Origin: Bradyrhizobium sp. Gha
GTDB lineage: Bacteria > Pseudomonadota > Alphaproteobacteria > Rhizobiales > Xanthobacteraceae
Assembly: GCF_900113735.1 (NCBI RefSeq)
Contig: NZ_FOQM01000033.1
Coordinates: 20,005-84,004, forward strand
Direction: 5' to 3'
Length of the DNA stretch: 64,000 bases
Shown in pieces: positions 15,102-25,212 of the stretch. The position numbers were made by a program, and so were the translations under genes. The notes under the pieces were generated by a model. The model had not been told where the DNA came from. It saw nothing but the letters and a program-made list of their open reading frames with translations, and ran no database searches. Position 1 is the stretch's first letter. Every line of letters starts with the position of its first letter.

Positions 15102-15260
15102 TTACTCTTTGGGCTTCCGCCCAATGGCCCTCAGTAGTTCAAGAAAGCGGTCCATGAACGCCTGAATCCAGGTGTCCTCCCCCACATCGATGAGCCGTTC
15201 CTCCTTCCAATCAAGGAATATTTGAGGAGGGCTGCTCTTGCTTCGATCCTGATCTGGCAT
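15102..15260 (-). CDS. Small acidic protein, family B copy 1
   Basis: A 52-residue protein starting MPDQDRSKS, with PQIFLDW and EDTWIQAFMDRFLELL. The product at 53055-53201 is a clear relative (PQIFLGS, EDAWIQTFIDRFLEML). GAGGGAG lies just before ATG 15260. The amphipathic WIQxFxDRFLExL helix is the conserved element. Both copies accompany a similar response regulator. Function unknown. Confidence 0.65.
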   Translation of the reverse strand: MPDQDRSKSSPPQIFLDWKEERLIDVGEDTWIQAFMDRFLELLRAIGRKPKE

Positions 15261-15621
15261 TGCTCCCTCTCTGGGAATAGAGGCCCCGGGGCGTCCGGTC
15301 CCCGTGGCCTCATTGCCGGACAAACTCGGGGTGGTGAGCAGCCAGGCAACTGCGACTATATCCGCTCACCGTATGGTTGAATTGATCTAGAACAAACAAC
15401 TCACGAAAAGTAGACCGTTAAAGTACGGCACGAGCAAATCAGGACATTCGGACACTTCGCGACTAGCGAGGCAACAGCCCCGCGGACCGGCTCGCAGGGC
15501 TGACCCGCAGCGCGCGATGTCGGTCTCGGTCGTCTGGTATCCTGAGCCGCCGAACAAGTTTGCCTCAGTTTGCTTGAGTTAGATCAAGCTTCCCCGCTGT
15601 CACAAGCGAACTCTGCGGGCC
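15261..15621. other. Gene-free stretch
   Basis: No gene recognised. A GC-rich inverted segment lies around 15280-15310 just upstream of the small gene at 15102-15260. Confidence 0.4.
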
Positions 15622-15837
15622 ATGCCCAACGCTGACAAAAGGCCAAATGGTAACGAAGCCAAGCCGTCGCGGCTGGAAGAAGTACACCGGATCGTCGAGG
15701 AGTATGCTGCTGACCTTCGAGAGATCACCAGGAAGCTGCGCCAGAAAGTGAACTCAAGTCCGCCTCCGTTGGCGGCGTCTTTCGTTCTCGAATGGCGCCT
15801 CTTGGCGCGCAGCTGTCTCTCTGCTTCTGCGCCCTGA
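15622..15837 (+). CDS. Small hypothetical protein
   Basis: A 71-codon frame starting MPNADKRPNGNEAKPS. The helical middle (VEEYAADLREITRKLRQKVN) looks like a natural small protein and is the kind seen in Bradyrhizobium genomes. The last 20 residues look less natural and may follow a lost stop codon. Function unknown. Confidence 0.45.
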   Translation: MPNADKRPNGNEAKPSRLEEVHRIVEEYAADLREITRKLRQKVNSSPPPLAASFVLEWRLLARSCLSASAP

Positions 15838-16170
15838 TGTCGGCGCGCAGAGAGCAAAGGCCCAAAGGACCGCGACGCCCGCAGGGCCGTAACGGACCTT
15901 CGCTACTTTGCTTGTTGCAGAAAAGGGCTTGAACCAAGAGGGGACGAAAAGAGAAGGTCGAAGATCTAAGGCAACGCGCAATGAGCTAGAGCAGCAGCCG
16001 CCAGATGCTCCCAGTACTCTGCTTCAGCGAGCAGCTTCCAGCTCCTCTCAGGCTGTCGCGCGGCACTCTGCCGGCAAAGCAAAGCCATTGCGCGAAAGCG
16101 GCGGGCAGCTTCCATTCCAACCTCCCATGTTTTCCCCAAACATATTTTTCAATTTCGCGACGGAGTCATC

Positions 16171-16290
16171 ATGATTACAGGCGATAACCAAATTTATCGT
16201 TTGGTGGCAGCCAGTTGGGTTCCGCTGAAGCCGCTAACCGGAACTACCTTCGGTTTAGACTTCACATTACTTTCGAATGCAATTTGCTGA
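16171..16290 (+). CDS. Very short open frame, doubtful
   Basis: A 39-residue frame (MITGDNQIYRLVAASW at its start) with GGAG about seven bases before ATG 16171. It could be a small protein, a truncated gene or chance. Listed because the initiation region is good and the flanks are otherwise empty. Confidence 0.2.
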   Translation: MITGDNQIYRLVAASWVPLKPLTGTTFGLDFTLLSNAIC

Positions 16291-16475
16291 GGCCTTGTTG
16301 CGCGTCAAAGCGCACCTCGCTGGCGCCTCTTCTCAGAATACGAGCGCGACAAAACAGCAACACAATTTACGGAGCTCCTTTGGCAAGCATCGCAGTGTCA
16401 GAAACCGAACCGACGGTGCGCTCGGACTGTTCTCTGATCCGGTCTATTGCTGAGAACCGATCCATATTGGCGATC

Positions 16476-16502
16476 AGCCCGGCGCAAATGCCGGGCTTTA
16501 TT
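16476..16502 (+). terminator. Intrinsic terminator, plus strand
   Basis: AGCCCGGC-GCAAAT-GCCGGGCT followed by TTATT: a perfect 8 bp stem with a 6-base loop. No recognised plus-strand gene precedes it apart from the doubtful 39-codon frame, so it may mark a small RNA. Confidence 0.6.
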
Positions 16503-16587
16503 CGGCGCGCTCCGGGGGCTGCTCCGTCACTAGCAACGACCTATACAGCGACTGGACGGCCGACCAGCGGTCGGGGCTCGATCGAGC

Positions 16588-17220
16588 TCACTCGTCGAGC
16601 ACGCTATCATTTCCCCTATGTCCTGCGATGGTTTCTCGCTCTGGGACCTGGGGTGAGCGCGAGCGCGTCTCGCGCTCTCGCGACACTGGCCGTTCGGACG
16701 GGTTCCGACCGATCTTAGCTTGGAGCTCGACAAGATCGGTGAACACGTCGGCTCGGCGGCGCAGCTCGTCGGCGATCATAGGGGGATGGCTCGCGGTCGT
16801 GGAGATCACGGTGACGCGGACGCCGCGCCGCTGCACGGCCTCGACCACGGAGCGGAAGTCTCCGTCACCCGAGAACAGCACCATCTCATCGATGTGCTCG
16901 GCGAGCTCCATAGCGTCGACGGCGAGCTCGATGTCCATGTTGCCCTTGACCTTGCGGCGGCCGGAGGCGTCGATGAATTCCTTGGTCGCCTTGGTGACGA
17001 CGGTGTAGCCGTTGTAGTCCAGCCAGTCGATCAGCGGGCGGATCGAGGAGTATTCCTGATCCTCGATAATCGCTGTGTAGTAGAACGCGCGCAGGAGCGG
17101 GCCTCGACTCTGAAATTCGCTCAGCAGGCGCTTGTAGTCGATATCGAAGCCGAGCGCCTTCGCTGTGGCATGGAGATTGGCTCCATCGATGAAAAGGGCA
17201 ATCTTACCGGCAAATGGCAT
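16588..17220 (-). CDS. NYN-domain (LabA/DUF88-like) protein
   Basis: A 210-residue protein with a NYN/PIN-like domain in residues 1-160: ALFIDGANLHATAKALG at the start, GNMDIELAVDAMELA with acidic residues, and VLFSGDGDFRSVVEAVQRRG, the typical GDGDF catalytic-site motif. NYN proteins are putative RNases, and LabA relatives affect circadian or regulatory outputs in cyanobacteria. The C-terminal 45 residues are arginine- and serine-rich and probably disordered. ATG 17220 fits the domain start; the frame is open 16 codons further. Single gene, no obvious operon partner. Confidence 0.88.
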   Translation of the reverse strand: MPFAGKIALFIDGANLHATAKALGFDIDYKRLLSEFQSRGPLLRAFYYTAIIEDQEYSSIRPLIDWLDYNGYTVVTKATKEFIDASGRRKVKGNMDIELAVDAMELAEHIDEMVLFSGDGDFRSVVEAVQRRGVRVTVISTTASHPPMIADELRRRADVFTDLVELQAKIGRNPSERPVSRERETRSRSPQVPERETIAGHRGNDSVLDE

Positions 17221-18401
17221 GATGGCGATCTCTGGAGTGCGAAGAGTCACAGCAGGCTCATCGCACATGCGCCCGCCAATGAAGCAGCACTCCCAAATGT
17301 TTCAGGATAAATTGCCCCAATAGGCTATACCGCAATGCTTTAACCTTCAAACACTTTTCTGGTCCGCAAGATTAATTCGTGAGCAACTTCCTAAGCTCGG
17401 ATGGTCCAGCGGCGTCGATGAGGAGACGTTCGAGTGATAAGTTGGGTCAGCGCTATCGGTGTAATCCCTGTGCCGCACCTCTAGTAAGGTGCGATCGCCC
17501 TCTTCCACCGCCAGGACGCAAAGTCCAGCTGCGCGAGAAGATGGACGACAATGCTGCTGGAGGTTGGCGGGTTTGTAGCTAACGGCATCAGGCCGCCGTC
17601 GCTCAGTTCGGCCTGCCGAATCTTACGCCAGCGACTTCTCCCCGTCGTGGGCGCGGACTTGGCTAGTGCCCGCAGCTTCACTGGACAGGTGGTTCAGACG
17701 CGATCGCTGCTCCCTCGACACCGCCGACGCGAGACGTTGCGCGACTAGAGCGTCATTCGCGAGCACCGCCATGGCGCGGCAAGATCGCGGATTGCCGCCG
17801 TGTGACCCGTGGCTGCGCTCGCTGAAATCAGGATGCGGTCCGCGCATTGCGTCCTGCGCCTACTTGGTCCTGCAGTGGCGCGCCCATGCGACCCAGTGCC
17901 GGTTGTAGAGCCATCGCCGATTTCCGCTGCTGGTCCCATCTGCGAAGTTGCGCCGCGTCTGCCGGAGGTCCGCTCATCGCGGTGGAGCGGACCAGATGTG
18001 CTCAACCTGCTCAACCTGAGTTCTTCGCATTTTGACGCCCTAGGCGGACCTCGCGTCATAAGCCTGTGGCATAGCCGTTGCACCCTAAACGCCAACTGGG
18101 ATTTCAGCGCTCAGTTAGAAAATAGAGCGCGGCCGGGACGCTTATTTCGAGCCCGGCCGCGCTTTCTTCTCGACAGCGGAAGCGCCCCAGCGCTGGTCAA
18201 ACGGAGCTGTTGACCCAACCTGCGCCAAACGGCTCAACCGCCTGGGATCTCGTCGAGCGGGACGAACCATGCGCCAGTATGGCGCGAAAGCGGAGGCGCC
18301 AATTTTATGCAGCTGTCACGGTAGTTCTCTATTCGAACACTTGTTTACCGGTAGCGCGAGGCGAGACCCGATCTGCCAAGTACTTGCGTTGAAGGAACCG
18401 A
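17221..18401. other. Gene-poor stretch
   Basis: About 1.2 kb with no recognised protein family on either strand. The only strong element is the hairpin at 18126-18163. Several short frames exist but have unnatural composition. A short cysteine-containing frame near 17440-17480 stops early. Confidence 0.45.
18126..18163. terminator. Perfect 12 bp hairpin terminator
   Basis: AGCGCGGCCGGG and CCCGGCCGCGCT form a perfect 12 bp stem around a 14-base loop. Pyrimidine-rich sequence follows on both strands (TTCTTCT on plus, CTCTATTTTC on minus). It may terminate the chemotaxis receptor transcript from the right, an unidentified plus-strand transcript, or both. Confidence 0.6.
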
Positions 18402-20093
18402 TCATGCGCGAACAGTGCGCAGGAAATTCGCGACCTCGTCCTTGAGGCGGGTCGAATCGCGCGACAGCAGCGTGGCAGATGACAGGAGCTGCGCCGATGC
18501 GCTGCCCGTTTCGGCCGCGCCCCGTTGCACGTCCGCAACCCCGGCACTGACCTCGTCGGTGCCCTGAGCCGCCTGCTGGATGTTTCGAGCAATCTCGTGC
18601 GTCGCTGCGCCCTGCTGCTCCATCGCAGCGGCAACGGTGGCCGCGATTTCGGACATTCTAGAAATGGTGCTGCTGATGTCCGTGATGGCTGCGACCGATT
18701 TGCCGGTGGCCTCCTGCATGCTCCCGACCTGCTGGCTGATCTCTTCGGTCGCCTTGGCGGTCTGTTCGGCCAACACCTTGACCTCGCTCGCCACCACGGC
18801 GAAGCCGCGACCGGCGTCGCCTGCACGAGCTGCCTCGATCGTAGCGTTGAGCGCCAGGAGATTGGTTTGGCCAGCAATGCTGTTGATGAGATCAATGACG
18901 TCGCCAATTCGCGCGGCTGCCTGCGCCAAACGCGTAATCTGTTGATTCATTGTTCCGGCCTGTCGGACCGCCTCGCTTGCGATGCGCGAGGACTCCTGCA
19001 CCTGTCGGCCGACTTCTCCCACTGAGGCCGCCAACTGTTCGGAGGCGGACGCCACCGACTGGACGTTGGTCGTCGCTTCCTCGGAAGCCGCGGCGACGCC
19101 GGTCGCCACGTTCTGCGTGTGTTCGGCCGTCGACCTCAGCGCGCTTGCAGACGATTCAAGTTGACTTGAAGCTGAGGAGACCGTCTGAACGATTTCGCCC
19201 ACCGCAGTCTCGAATGCGTCGGCAAGTTGATCCACGTTGCGCCGCTGGAGCTTGGCCTGCTCCCGCTCCTGCTCGGCCCTGGTTTCCTCTGCCCCCTTCT
19301 TGGCGATCAGCGCCTCCTTGAACACCTGCAAGGCATCGGCCATTTGCCCGATCTCGGTGCGCTCGCCCTGACGCGTGACCTCTGCCGACAGATCACCGGC
19401 ACTGAGCGCTTGCATCGGCGACACGATCGCGGCGATCCCTCGCGAGACGCTTCTCACCAAGAAGAAGGCGACGAGGGCGCCGAGGACGCCAGCGGTCGTC
19501 GCCATCGCCACTACAGTAGTGAAGGTATGCTTGTAGGCGGCCGCGGCCTCCGCTCCGGCCTCGTCCGCGCCCTTGTTGTTCAGGTCGATGGCACTTGTCA
19601 GGACCTTGTCGGCCTTCAGGCCGACGGGATTGACGGTCTTGCTGTTGAGCTCGTTGGCCTCTTGGGGGAAACGGCCAACCGCGGCGCGCGACAGACGCAG
19701 CACCTCCTGCGCCCCCTTCATGTACTCGTTCCAAATCCCGCGCCATTCGTCGTAGAGCGCACGCTCCTGCGGACCGGAGATGAGCTTCTCGTAGTCCGCG
19801 GTATTCCGCGCCATCCTTTCGGCGATCTGCTCGATCCGCTTGTCAAAGTCCGCCTTGTCCTCTGCACGGTCGTTCAAGAGGTGCTGTCGCACCGCGTTGC
19901 GGTAAGTGATCGTGTTTGCGCGCAGCTCGCCGAGCACGCGAACGCTCGGAAGCCAGTTGGTCTGGATGTCAACGACCGCGGCGTTGATCACCTGCATCTT
20001 CCAGATTGCGAGCGCGCTGGTGGCGATCAGAGCCACCAAGAAGCCGACGACGACGGCGGTAATCTTGGTTCGTATGGAAATATTGAAAAACAT
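18402..20093 (-). CDS. Methyl-accepting chemotaxis protein
   Basis: A 563-residue transmembrane chemoreceptor. Residues about 8-28 form the first membrane helix, a periplasmic four-helix-bundle sensor follows, and a second membrane helix (VVAMATTAGVLGALVAFFLV) lies near 190-210. A HAMP linker (SPMQALSAGDLSAEV) leads into the long signalling coiled coil, whose tip has the invariant AGQTNLLALNATIEAARAG and GRGFAVVASEVKVLAEQT. It would bind CheW/CheA and report an unknown ligand. No EEVH-like C-terminal tether. ATG 20093 follows GGGGAG; a TTG lies 15 bp upstream. It stands alone, without che genes nearby. Confidence 0.95.
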   Translation of the reverse strand: MFFNISIRTKITAVVVGFLVALIATSALAIWKMQVINAAVVDIQTNWLPSVRVLGELRANTITYRNAVRQHLLNDRAEDKADFDKRIEQIAERMARNTADYEKLISGPQERALYDEWRGIWNEYMKGAQEVLRLSRAAVGRFPQEANELNSKTVNPVGLKADKVLTSAIDLNNKGADEAGAEAAAAYKHTFTTVVAMATTAGVLGALVAFFLVRSVSRGIAAIVSPMQALSAGDLSAEVTRQGERTEIGQMADALQVFKEALIAKKGAEETRAEQEREQAKLQRRNVDQLADAFETAVGEIVQTVSSASSQLESSASALRSTAEHTQNVATGVAAASEEATTNVQSVASASEQLAASVGEVGRQVQESSRIASEAVRQAGTMNQQITRLAQAAARIGDVIDLINSIAGQTNLLALNATIEAARAGDAGRGFAVVASEVKVLAEQTAKATEEISQQVGSMQEATGKSVAAITDISSTISRMSEIAATVAAAMEQQGAATHEIARNIQQAAQGTDEVSAGVADVQRGAAETGSASAQLLSSATLLSRDSTRLKDEVANFLRTVRA

Positions 20094-20674
20094 GGCATGG
20101 CTCCCCAAAGGACATCATTAATAACGCCCTCCGTCGCAATGCATCTGACGGTGGCCGTCTCGCTCCCGGGATCGAGGCCGATTGCCGATGGCCCCATGCT
20201 AGCACAAGTTGTATCGATATTCCTTTAAGCGATTCTTACCTGCGGCCGTAACTTGCGTGGGGTAGATGGCCACTGCGCGAAATGCCGAAAGGCACGCCGA
20301 GCGAGGTCGTATTGTACCTGTAGGAGAACAGCAAGAGAGTAGCTGCGGTTTTAGACCTCCAGTCATCCGTTGAGCAGGGCGGCGGGAGCCGAGCCAAAAC
20401 CTCAACCACCGCGAGTCGGGGAAACGGCGCGAGATCGGTGAAAGGCTGCCAGCATACCTTAAGGATGAAGACCTGCCCGCCAGCCTCAGAGTTCAGCTTC
20501 ACCGACTGCACCAACTGGATGAACGATCGCCGCAGACTTCAGCGATCATCGACCGCGCAAACACACAGTAGTGCGTTGGTTTATTTCTCGAATGCGTCGG
20601 CAGAGAGGCCGATAAGGACAAAAGGGTCCCGACGCGTTTGGACGTCGGGGCCATTTGGGCTTTGGACTTCACAT
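20094..20674. other. Gene-free stretch
   Basis: No gene recognised between the chemoreceptor start and the next gene. Only short frames with no family resemblance. Confidence 0.4.
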
Positions 20675-21220
20675 TCAGGCGATCAGCCAAGGATCAGCTG
20701 GTACCGTTATGGTGGTCCCATCGATCAGATTGACGGTATGGTCAAGGGCAAATGACATGCTGCCACCGTTCCCGTTGTTGTCCGCCAACATAAGATTGTG
20801 AGACCACTCACCACCTGACCCATAGTAAATCTTTTCTAACGTGTCGGGCACAGCAGGGTCTCCCAAGCCCAAGTTTTCCGCGGAAATGCTCTGCTCCACT
20901 TTGACCCCAGGAAGAAGGTCTATAAACGCAATCGTATCCAGCCCCGGATCAAAGCCCTGTAGCTCTGTATATTGTTCTCCGCCGACCCCGACGCCATGCG
21001 CGATCTCGGCCCCGACATCGAATACGAAAACATCAGCATGCCCCGCATGGCCTTGCAGGATTTCCGGGTTGCTAAGTGTGTTGTGGACTTCCGTGGGATT
21101 GGCCCAGACGATATTCGGTCCGGGCGGCTGGAGAGTGGGCGGTAGATGATCCGTGGCCTTCTGCGGTAACTGATTGGCGGCTTGCTGTGGCAGGGTAACG
21201 TTGGATGTCGTTCTCGACAT
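20675..21220 (-). CDS. Hypothetical acidic protein, possibly secreted
   Basis: A 181-residue acidic, glycine-rich protein with a proline- and glutamine-rich N-terminus, then VFVFDVGAEIAHGVGVGG and LQGFDPGLDTIAFIDLLPG. The latter resembles the FxPGxDxIxF motif seen just after calcium-binding repeats in type I secreted proteins, though nonapeptide repeats are absent. No classical signal peptide. AAGGGAGG precedes ATG 21220. It could be a type I secretion substrate, but no transporter genes are nearby. Low confidence in function, good confidence that it is a gene. Confidence 0.65.
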   Translation of the reverse strand: MSRTTSNVTLPQQAANQLPQKATDHLPPTLQPPGPNIVWANPTEVHNTLSNPEILQGHAGHADVFVFDVGAEIAHGVGVGGEQYTELQGFDPGLDTIAFIDLLPGVKVEQSISAENLGLGDPAVPDTLEKIYYGSGGEWSHNLMLADNNGNGGSMSFALDHTVNLIDGTTITVPADPWLIA

Positions 21221-21626
21221 TTTGGCCTCCCTTGCAGTGATGTGTTCAAGCGGATAGCGCACAAGATCAGGCGGCGGATGCTGAACCCGACTTGGAATAC
21301 GTCAGCGATGGCGAGTGTAGAGTGCCGTTACTCTGGCGTGGTGCTGCGCTGCCCCGCAGGGACACGACGACTATGCGTGTTGTAATAATGCTGCGCCAAT
21401 GGTGGGATGCGGTCAAGTTAACATGCTCGTCTCGAATGGGGGAACACCGACGCCTCAATCGAGGAGCATTGCTTAGCTAACTGTGGAACTGAACGCCTGC
21501 GTTTCAAAGTGAACAATTCCTTGAGGCGATAGCGACACCAAAACTATCGAACCGTTCAATCGTGCTCGTGATCATCAGAGGTAGTCGAATGCAACCCCAC
21601 GAGCGACCAAGGCAATCACTTCCTCG
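21221..21626. other. Gene-free stretch
   Basis: No gene or hairpin worth reporting was seen. Confidence 0.35.
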
Positions 21627-22235
21627 CTATACGCACGCCAATAGCTCGTCGCGGTAAGCCACACTCAGCCCGGCATGGCCGTCCAGACCATGGTCCGCAC
21701 TAATCGCTGTACTCCACCTAGCTGACATGGCCGGGCCTCTGCACGTACAAGTGTATGCTCCGGTCCTCATCTGCATTACACGTTTCATCTGGCTGGCTAT
21801 GTGCGCCAAACTTGGAATCTTCCCCGGCTGTGTAGCCGCCGCTGGAAAATTGGATTGCTTTCTTTTGCAAGGTCTTCTGGAAAGCCTCAAGCCCGAACAT
21901 GAGCGCGGTAAAGCCATGTCGCGAAGCGTTAGTGACCCTGACGGCGGCTTCGGCAGCTTCTGTTTAAACTTAGATGGCTTGCCAAATCTAGGCAGCAACG
22001 CAATTCGCTGTCCCGGCGTGTCATTTCCGTAGTTCATCACGGGATAGTGGGCGAGGCTGTTTCGTATTTTGGATAGGCGTTCCAGATCGACTCTTAGCGG
22101 TTTCCAAGCTTTGGCGTTTGTTTCCGTCCAGCGATGGAGGCGCGGTTCCCCACGAGTTGCCCTAGTTTCCGATGCGTTCTCAATTCCGCTTATGTTCGCA
22201 TCGTCGGTACGAAGCGGGCCAAGGAGATGCGCCAA
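21627..22235 (-). pseudogene. Decayed hypothetical gene (HEPN-like motif)
   Basis: The minus frame 21627-22235 contains a natural-looking central part with KIRNSLAHYPVMNYG, similar to the RN-x-AH motif of HEPN-type proteins. After about 21915 the sensible peptide continues in another frame (LMFGLEAFQKTLQKKAI, 21718-21900), so at least one frameshift is present. Both ends look degenerate. It is probably a dead gene; the original function is unknown and the HEPN suggestion rests on one short motif. Confidence 0.45.
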
Positions 22236-22274
22236 GTTAGGATCACGGAAACGACCGATTTTTTGGGGGCGGGG

Positions 22275-24187
22275 TTAGTCCTCTGCCCACGCTGTTAGCG
22301 CGTCCTTGAACGCGCGTTCCCCCGGCTCGCCCTTCTCGAAGGCTATGATGGCGCGGCGCTGGTTGGCGTAGACCAGCGGCACGTCGAACCAGGAGCGCTC
22401 CTTCAGGAGCTGGACGTTGCGGGCGCGATCGGCATCGAGATTGGAGAGGCCGACCAGGAAGAAGCCGTCGGTGACCTTGACGAGGAGCCCTGCGAGCGGC
22501 GTGCCGCGCGCCTGCTGGTTCGACTTCATCAGGATGCCCGGCACGTTGGAGACGCTGCCACCCGGAAAGTCCGGCGGCAGGATGAAGGTCAGCTCGGCCG
22601 TGTGACTTGCAAGCAGCGACGAGTCGGTGTTGCGGCGGAACGACATCGTCATCTTGAACTTGCGATCGGGGATCTCGATGTCGGCGCGCACGGCGACGCC
22701 GGCTTTCTGGTTGCCCGACGCCTTGATCGGCTCGAGCCGCCACACCACCGAGCCGACATATTGCTTGCCCTTGGGGTCGGACGGATCCTCGTCATAGAGC
22801 ACGACCTTCTGCGCCATGAGCTTGGCTAGTACTGGAGGTGCGGCGGCCGGTGGCACGGCGCCCGGGTCCGCCGAGAGCAACTTGATCGCGTTACTGGGCA
22901 CAGGACCGACGCTTGCTAGCGCCACAGCGGACGGCCAGGCAGGCGGCGCGAGCTGCGGCGGGTTCGGATGGGCGGGGGGCGGCGCGAGTACTCCGGAGAA
23001 CGCGCCCGGCGCGATCGAGACGTATTTGCTGCTATCCGAGAGCGCGACCACTGCCTCGATCTCACTCTCGCCAACCACCACGACTCGCACGACGCGCGAT
23101 CGTCCAGCGTTAGCGGCGAAAAGGACGCGTAGCGTCTCCCCTTCGCGCAGGCCCCCGTCGCGCCCGCGCGCGCCGAGAACCGCTGTCAGTGCAGAGATAT
23201 CCTCTGCCGAAGCGCCGAGATCGCGCAGGATGGTCGCGACGGATTCGCCCTTCTTCACCGTGATCGCGCGCTCGCTCAGGCCGCTGGGGGCATTGATAAG
23301 GTCGTATTCCCGATGGGCACAATCGACTGCGAGCCGGAGCCCTTGGTAAAATAAGTCATGGGAGTTCTTGTCTGTGGCCGTGGCAGTTACTTGCGTAATT
23401 GAAAGATTGTAAGCCTTTACGCGTTCGACAAATTCAAGCTGGGAGCGGTAGGACACAACCTTGTCGTTGCGATCCGAGACCACGAACAGCCGTAGATCGG
23501 GCCGCTGCTTTAAGACATCCACGTGGTCGATCGGATCGTAATATGGATACTGGCCGACAATCGGGTGCCCGCTGTCGCGCATCTGTGAACGAAGGGAAAT
23601 TGCGGCGGATGCGATCACGGCGCAGCCAATGTCGGTTCGCAGCTGCACGAGCCCGGCGACGGTGTGCCCACCTCCGGAGTGGCCGACGAGATGAAACCGC
23701 TTGAAGCCATACTGCTGCTTAAGAGCATCTAGAACGGCATTAGCAACACGGATTTCTAATAAGGTTCTTCGAATCTTCACATGGTTGCCGGACGATCCAA
23801 ACGTGCCCGGCCGAGCGATCCAGATGTAAGGGCCCTATAGAGGCGCGAACTGGAATCGGCATGGTTTTGTAGGAATTCATCGCTAATTGATCTTGCCTGC
23901 TCTACAAGTTGCAGCACGCCGTCTATCCTAGCGCCAATGTCGCCATGAAAAGCAACCAGCGCTTCATCCTTAATTCCGCCGACGGTTGAAAGCCAAAAGC
24001 GGCTGCAGAAACCGCTGTTTTCAACTCTTACCCAAACTCTTCCAGTTTGCGCCCTGCAATCCGCCTCAGTGACAGACACCCCAATAAGCATGTCACTGTC
24101 AAAGGCGAGCGGCGTTGCCTCGGCAGCAGCTCCTATCGCTACGGCGAAACCGAACAAAAGAATTGTTGTGCGTGCAAAAAGCCTCAT
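22275..24187 (-). pseudogene. Secreted alpha/beta hydrolase with C-terminal domain, split by a frameshift
   Basis: Two frames make one protein. The 5' part (24187 to about 23830) starts with signal peptide MRLFARTTILLFGFAV and a region ending FLQNHADSSSR. The 3' part, open from about 23850 to 22275, begins GPYIWIARPGTFGSSGNH and has the nucleophile elbow LVGHSGGGHTVAG, so an alpha/beta hydrolase. After residue 170 there is a LysM/OapA-like segment (ITVKKGESVATILRDLG), a proline-rich linker and a 170-residue C-terminal domain of unknown function. The frame changes by one base near 23830. If the shift is real, the protein would be cut after about 120 residues. It could instead be a sequencing error. 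Confidence 0.75.
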
Positions 24188-24490
24188 GGGAGTATGTAAC
24201 GTTCGGCAAGGGGCTGGACTTGTCTTCGCTATTCGGTTTGCTCCGGTGCCCATCTCCCAGGGCACCAAGGAAGCCGTTCGACGCTACGTAAGCCGTTCGT
24301 CTAAAAATCGCTGCCCTCAACACGGAGTTGGCCTGCAACGATGTCGCACGGCTTCCGCTCTCATTCGCCATTGTAGCGCCAGCGTGTCGCGAGGCAAAGA
24401 AAGTTTGTTCCATGTCCATTGCGGGGGGTACGCCTCGGTATCCGGACGTGGTCATGGTACCTAGCGGAGGTAGCTCGGTATTGTTTTGGA

Positions 24491-25111
24491 TTATTGTAGG
24501 CGTTCGAGCACGCGTCTCACCTGCGTCTCGGTCCATGCGTTCTTGCCGCGTGCGGTCGCAATGGCTTTTTCGGTAAGGCCAGCTGCTATGGCCTTCAGAC
24601 TCGTTGCGCCGCTCGCCCGTAGCTCCGCAATGACTGGCGCGATATCGGAAGCCCTTGCAGCCGCGCGCTGACGTAGCACCTCGATAGCGAGCTTACGGGC
24701 CTTGCGGTTGGCCTCACGCCGCGATCTCCCCCGAGCTTCACACCGCGTCGCTTCGCCGCCACCAGCGCGTCCTTGGTGCGCTTGCTGATCGTGCGCCGTT
24801 CTTCCTCCGCCAGCATCGCCATGATGCCGACGGTCAATCGGTTGGCGTTCGGGATATCGGCGGCGACAAAGTCAACGCCAGCCTTCTCAAGCCCTAACAG
24901 AAAGTGAGCGTCACGAGACAGACGGTCGAGCTTCGCGATCACCAGCTTGGCACCATAAGCACGGCAAGCTTTGAGTGCCGCTTCCAACTGCGTCCAGTTG
25001 CCGCCGTTCAGAAACTCATCGACGGTATGGCGCTGGGCTTCAAGGCCAAGGCCCGATTTGCCCTGCCTCTTGGTGGAAACCCGCAGGTAGCTGATCCACT
25101 TTCCCGGTCAT
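24491..25111 (-). pseudogene. Broken serine recombinase of cassette copy 2
   Basis: Remains of a serine recombinase. The expected start MTGK is at 25111, but one extra base shifts the frame before WISYLRVSTKRQGKSG. About 20 residues after the NGGNWTQ-like part are missing relative to the family. The core (AKLVIAKLDRLSRDAHFL, LTVGIMAMLAEEERR, ALVAAKRRGVKLGG) is intact, and a further frameshift near 24720 moves the tail (VIAELRASGATSLKAIAAGL) to another frame. It should be inactive. It occupies the place held by an intact but different recombinase in cassette copy 1. Confidence 0.8.
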
Positions 25112-25212
25112 GGTTTGTTACACAAACCAAATGTAAGAAGAGGTGAGGGGACTGCCAGAGCGGAAGGAAAATGGTGAAGAAGATGCTGGCATAGCGAATT
25201 CAATCTCTGGAG

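Larger units (their letters stand above)
15838..16587. other. Long stretch with little coding signal
   Basis: The only candidate is a 39-residue frame at 16171-16290 whose ATG is preceded by GGAG. A strong plus-strand terminator lies at 16476-16502. No other gene seen. Confidence 0.4.

Noticed and set aside
17379..17582. Possible transposase fragment suggested by an RYRCNPC peptide
   Set aside because: The frame in which it appears ends early and no other transposase motif or inverted repeat was found nearby.
19227..20228. Plus-strand frame of 333 codons over the chemoreceptor gene
   Set aside because: Antisense shadow of a clear methyl-accepting chemotaxis protein.
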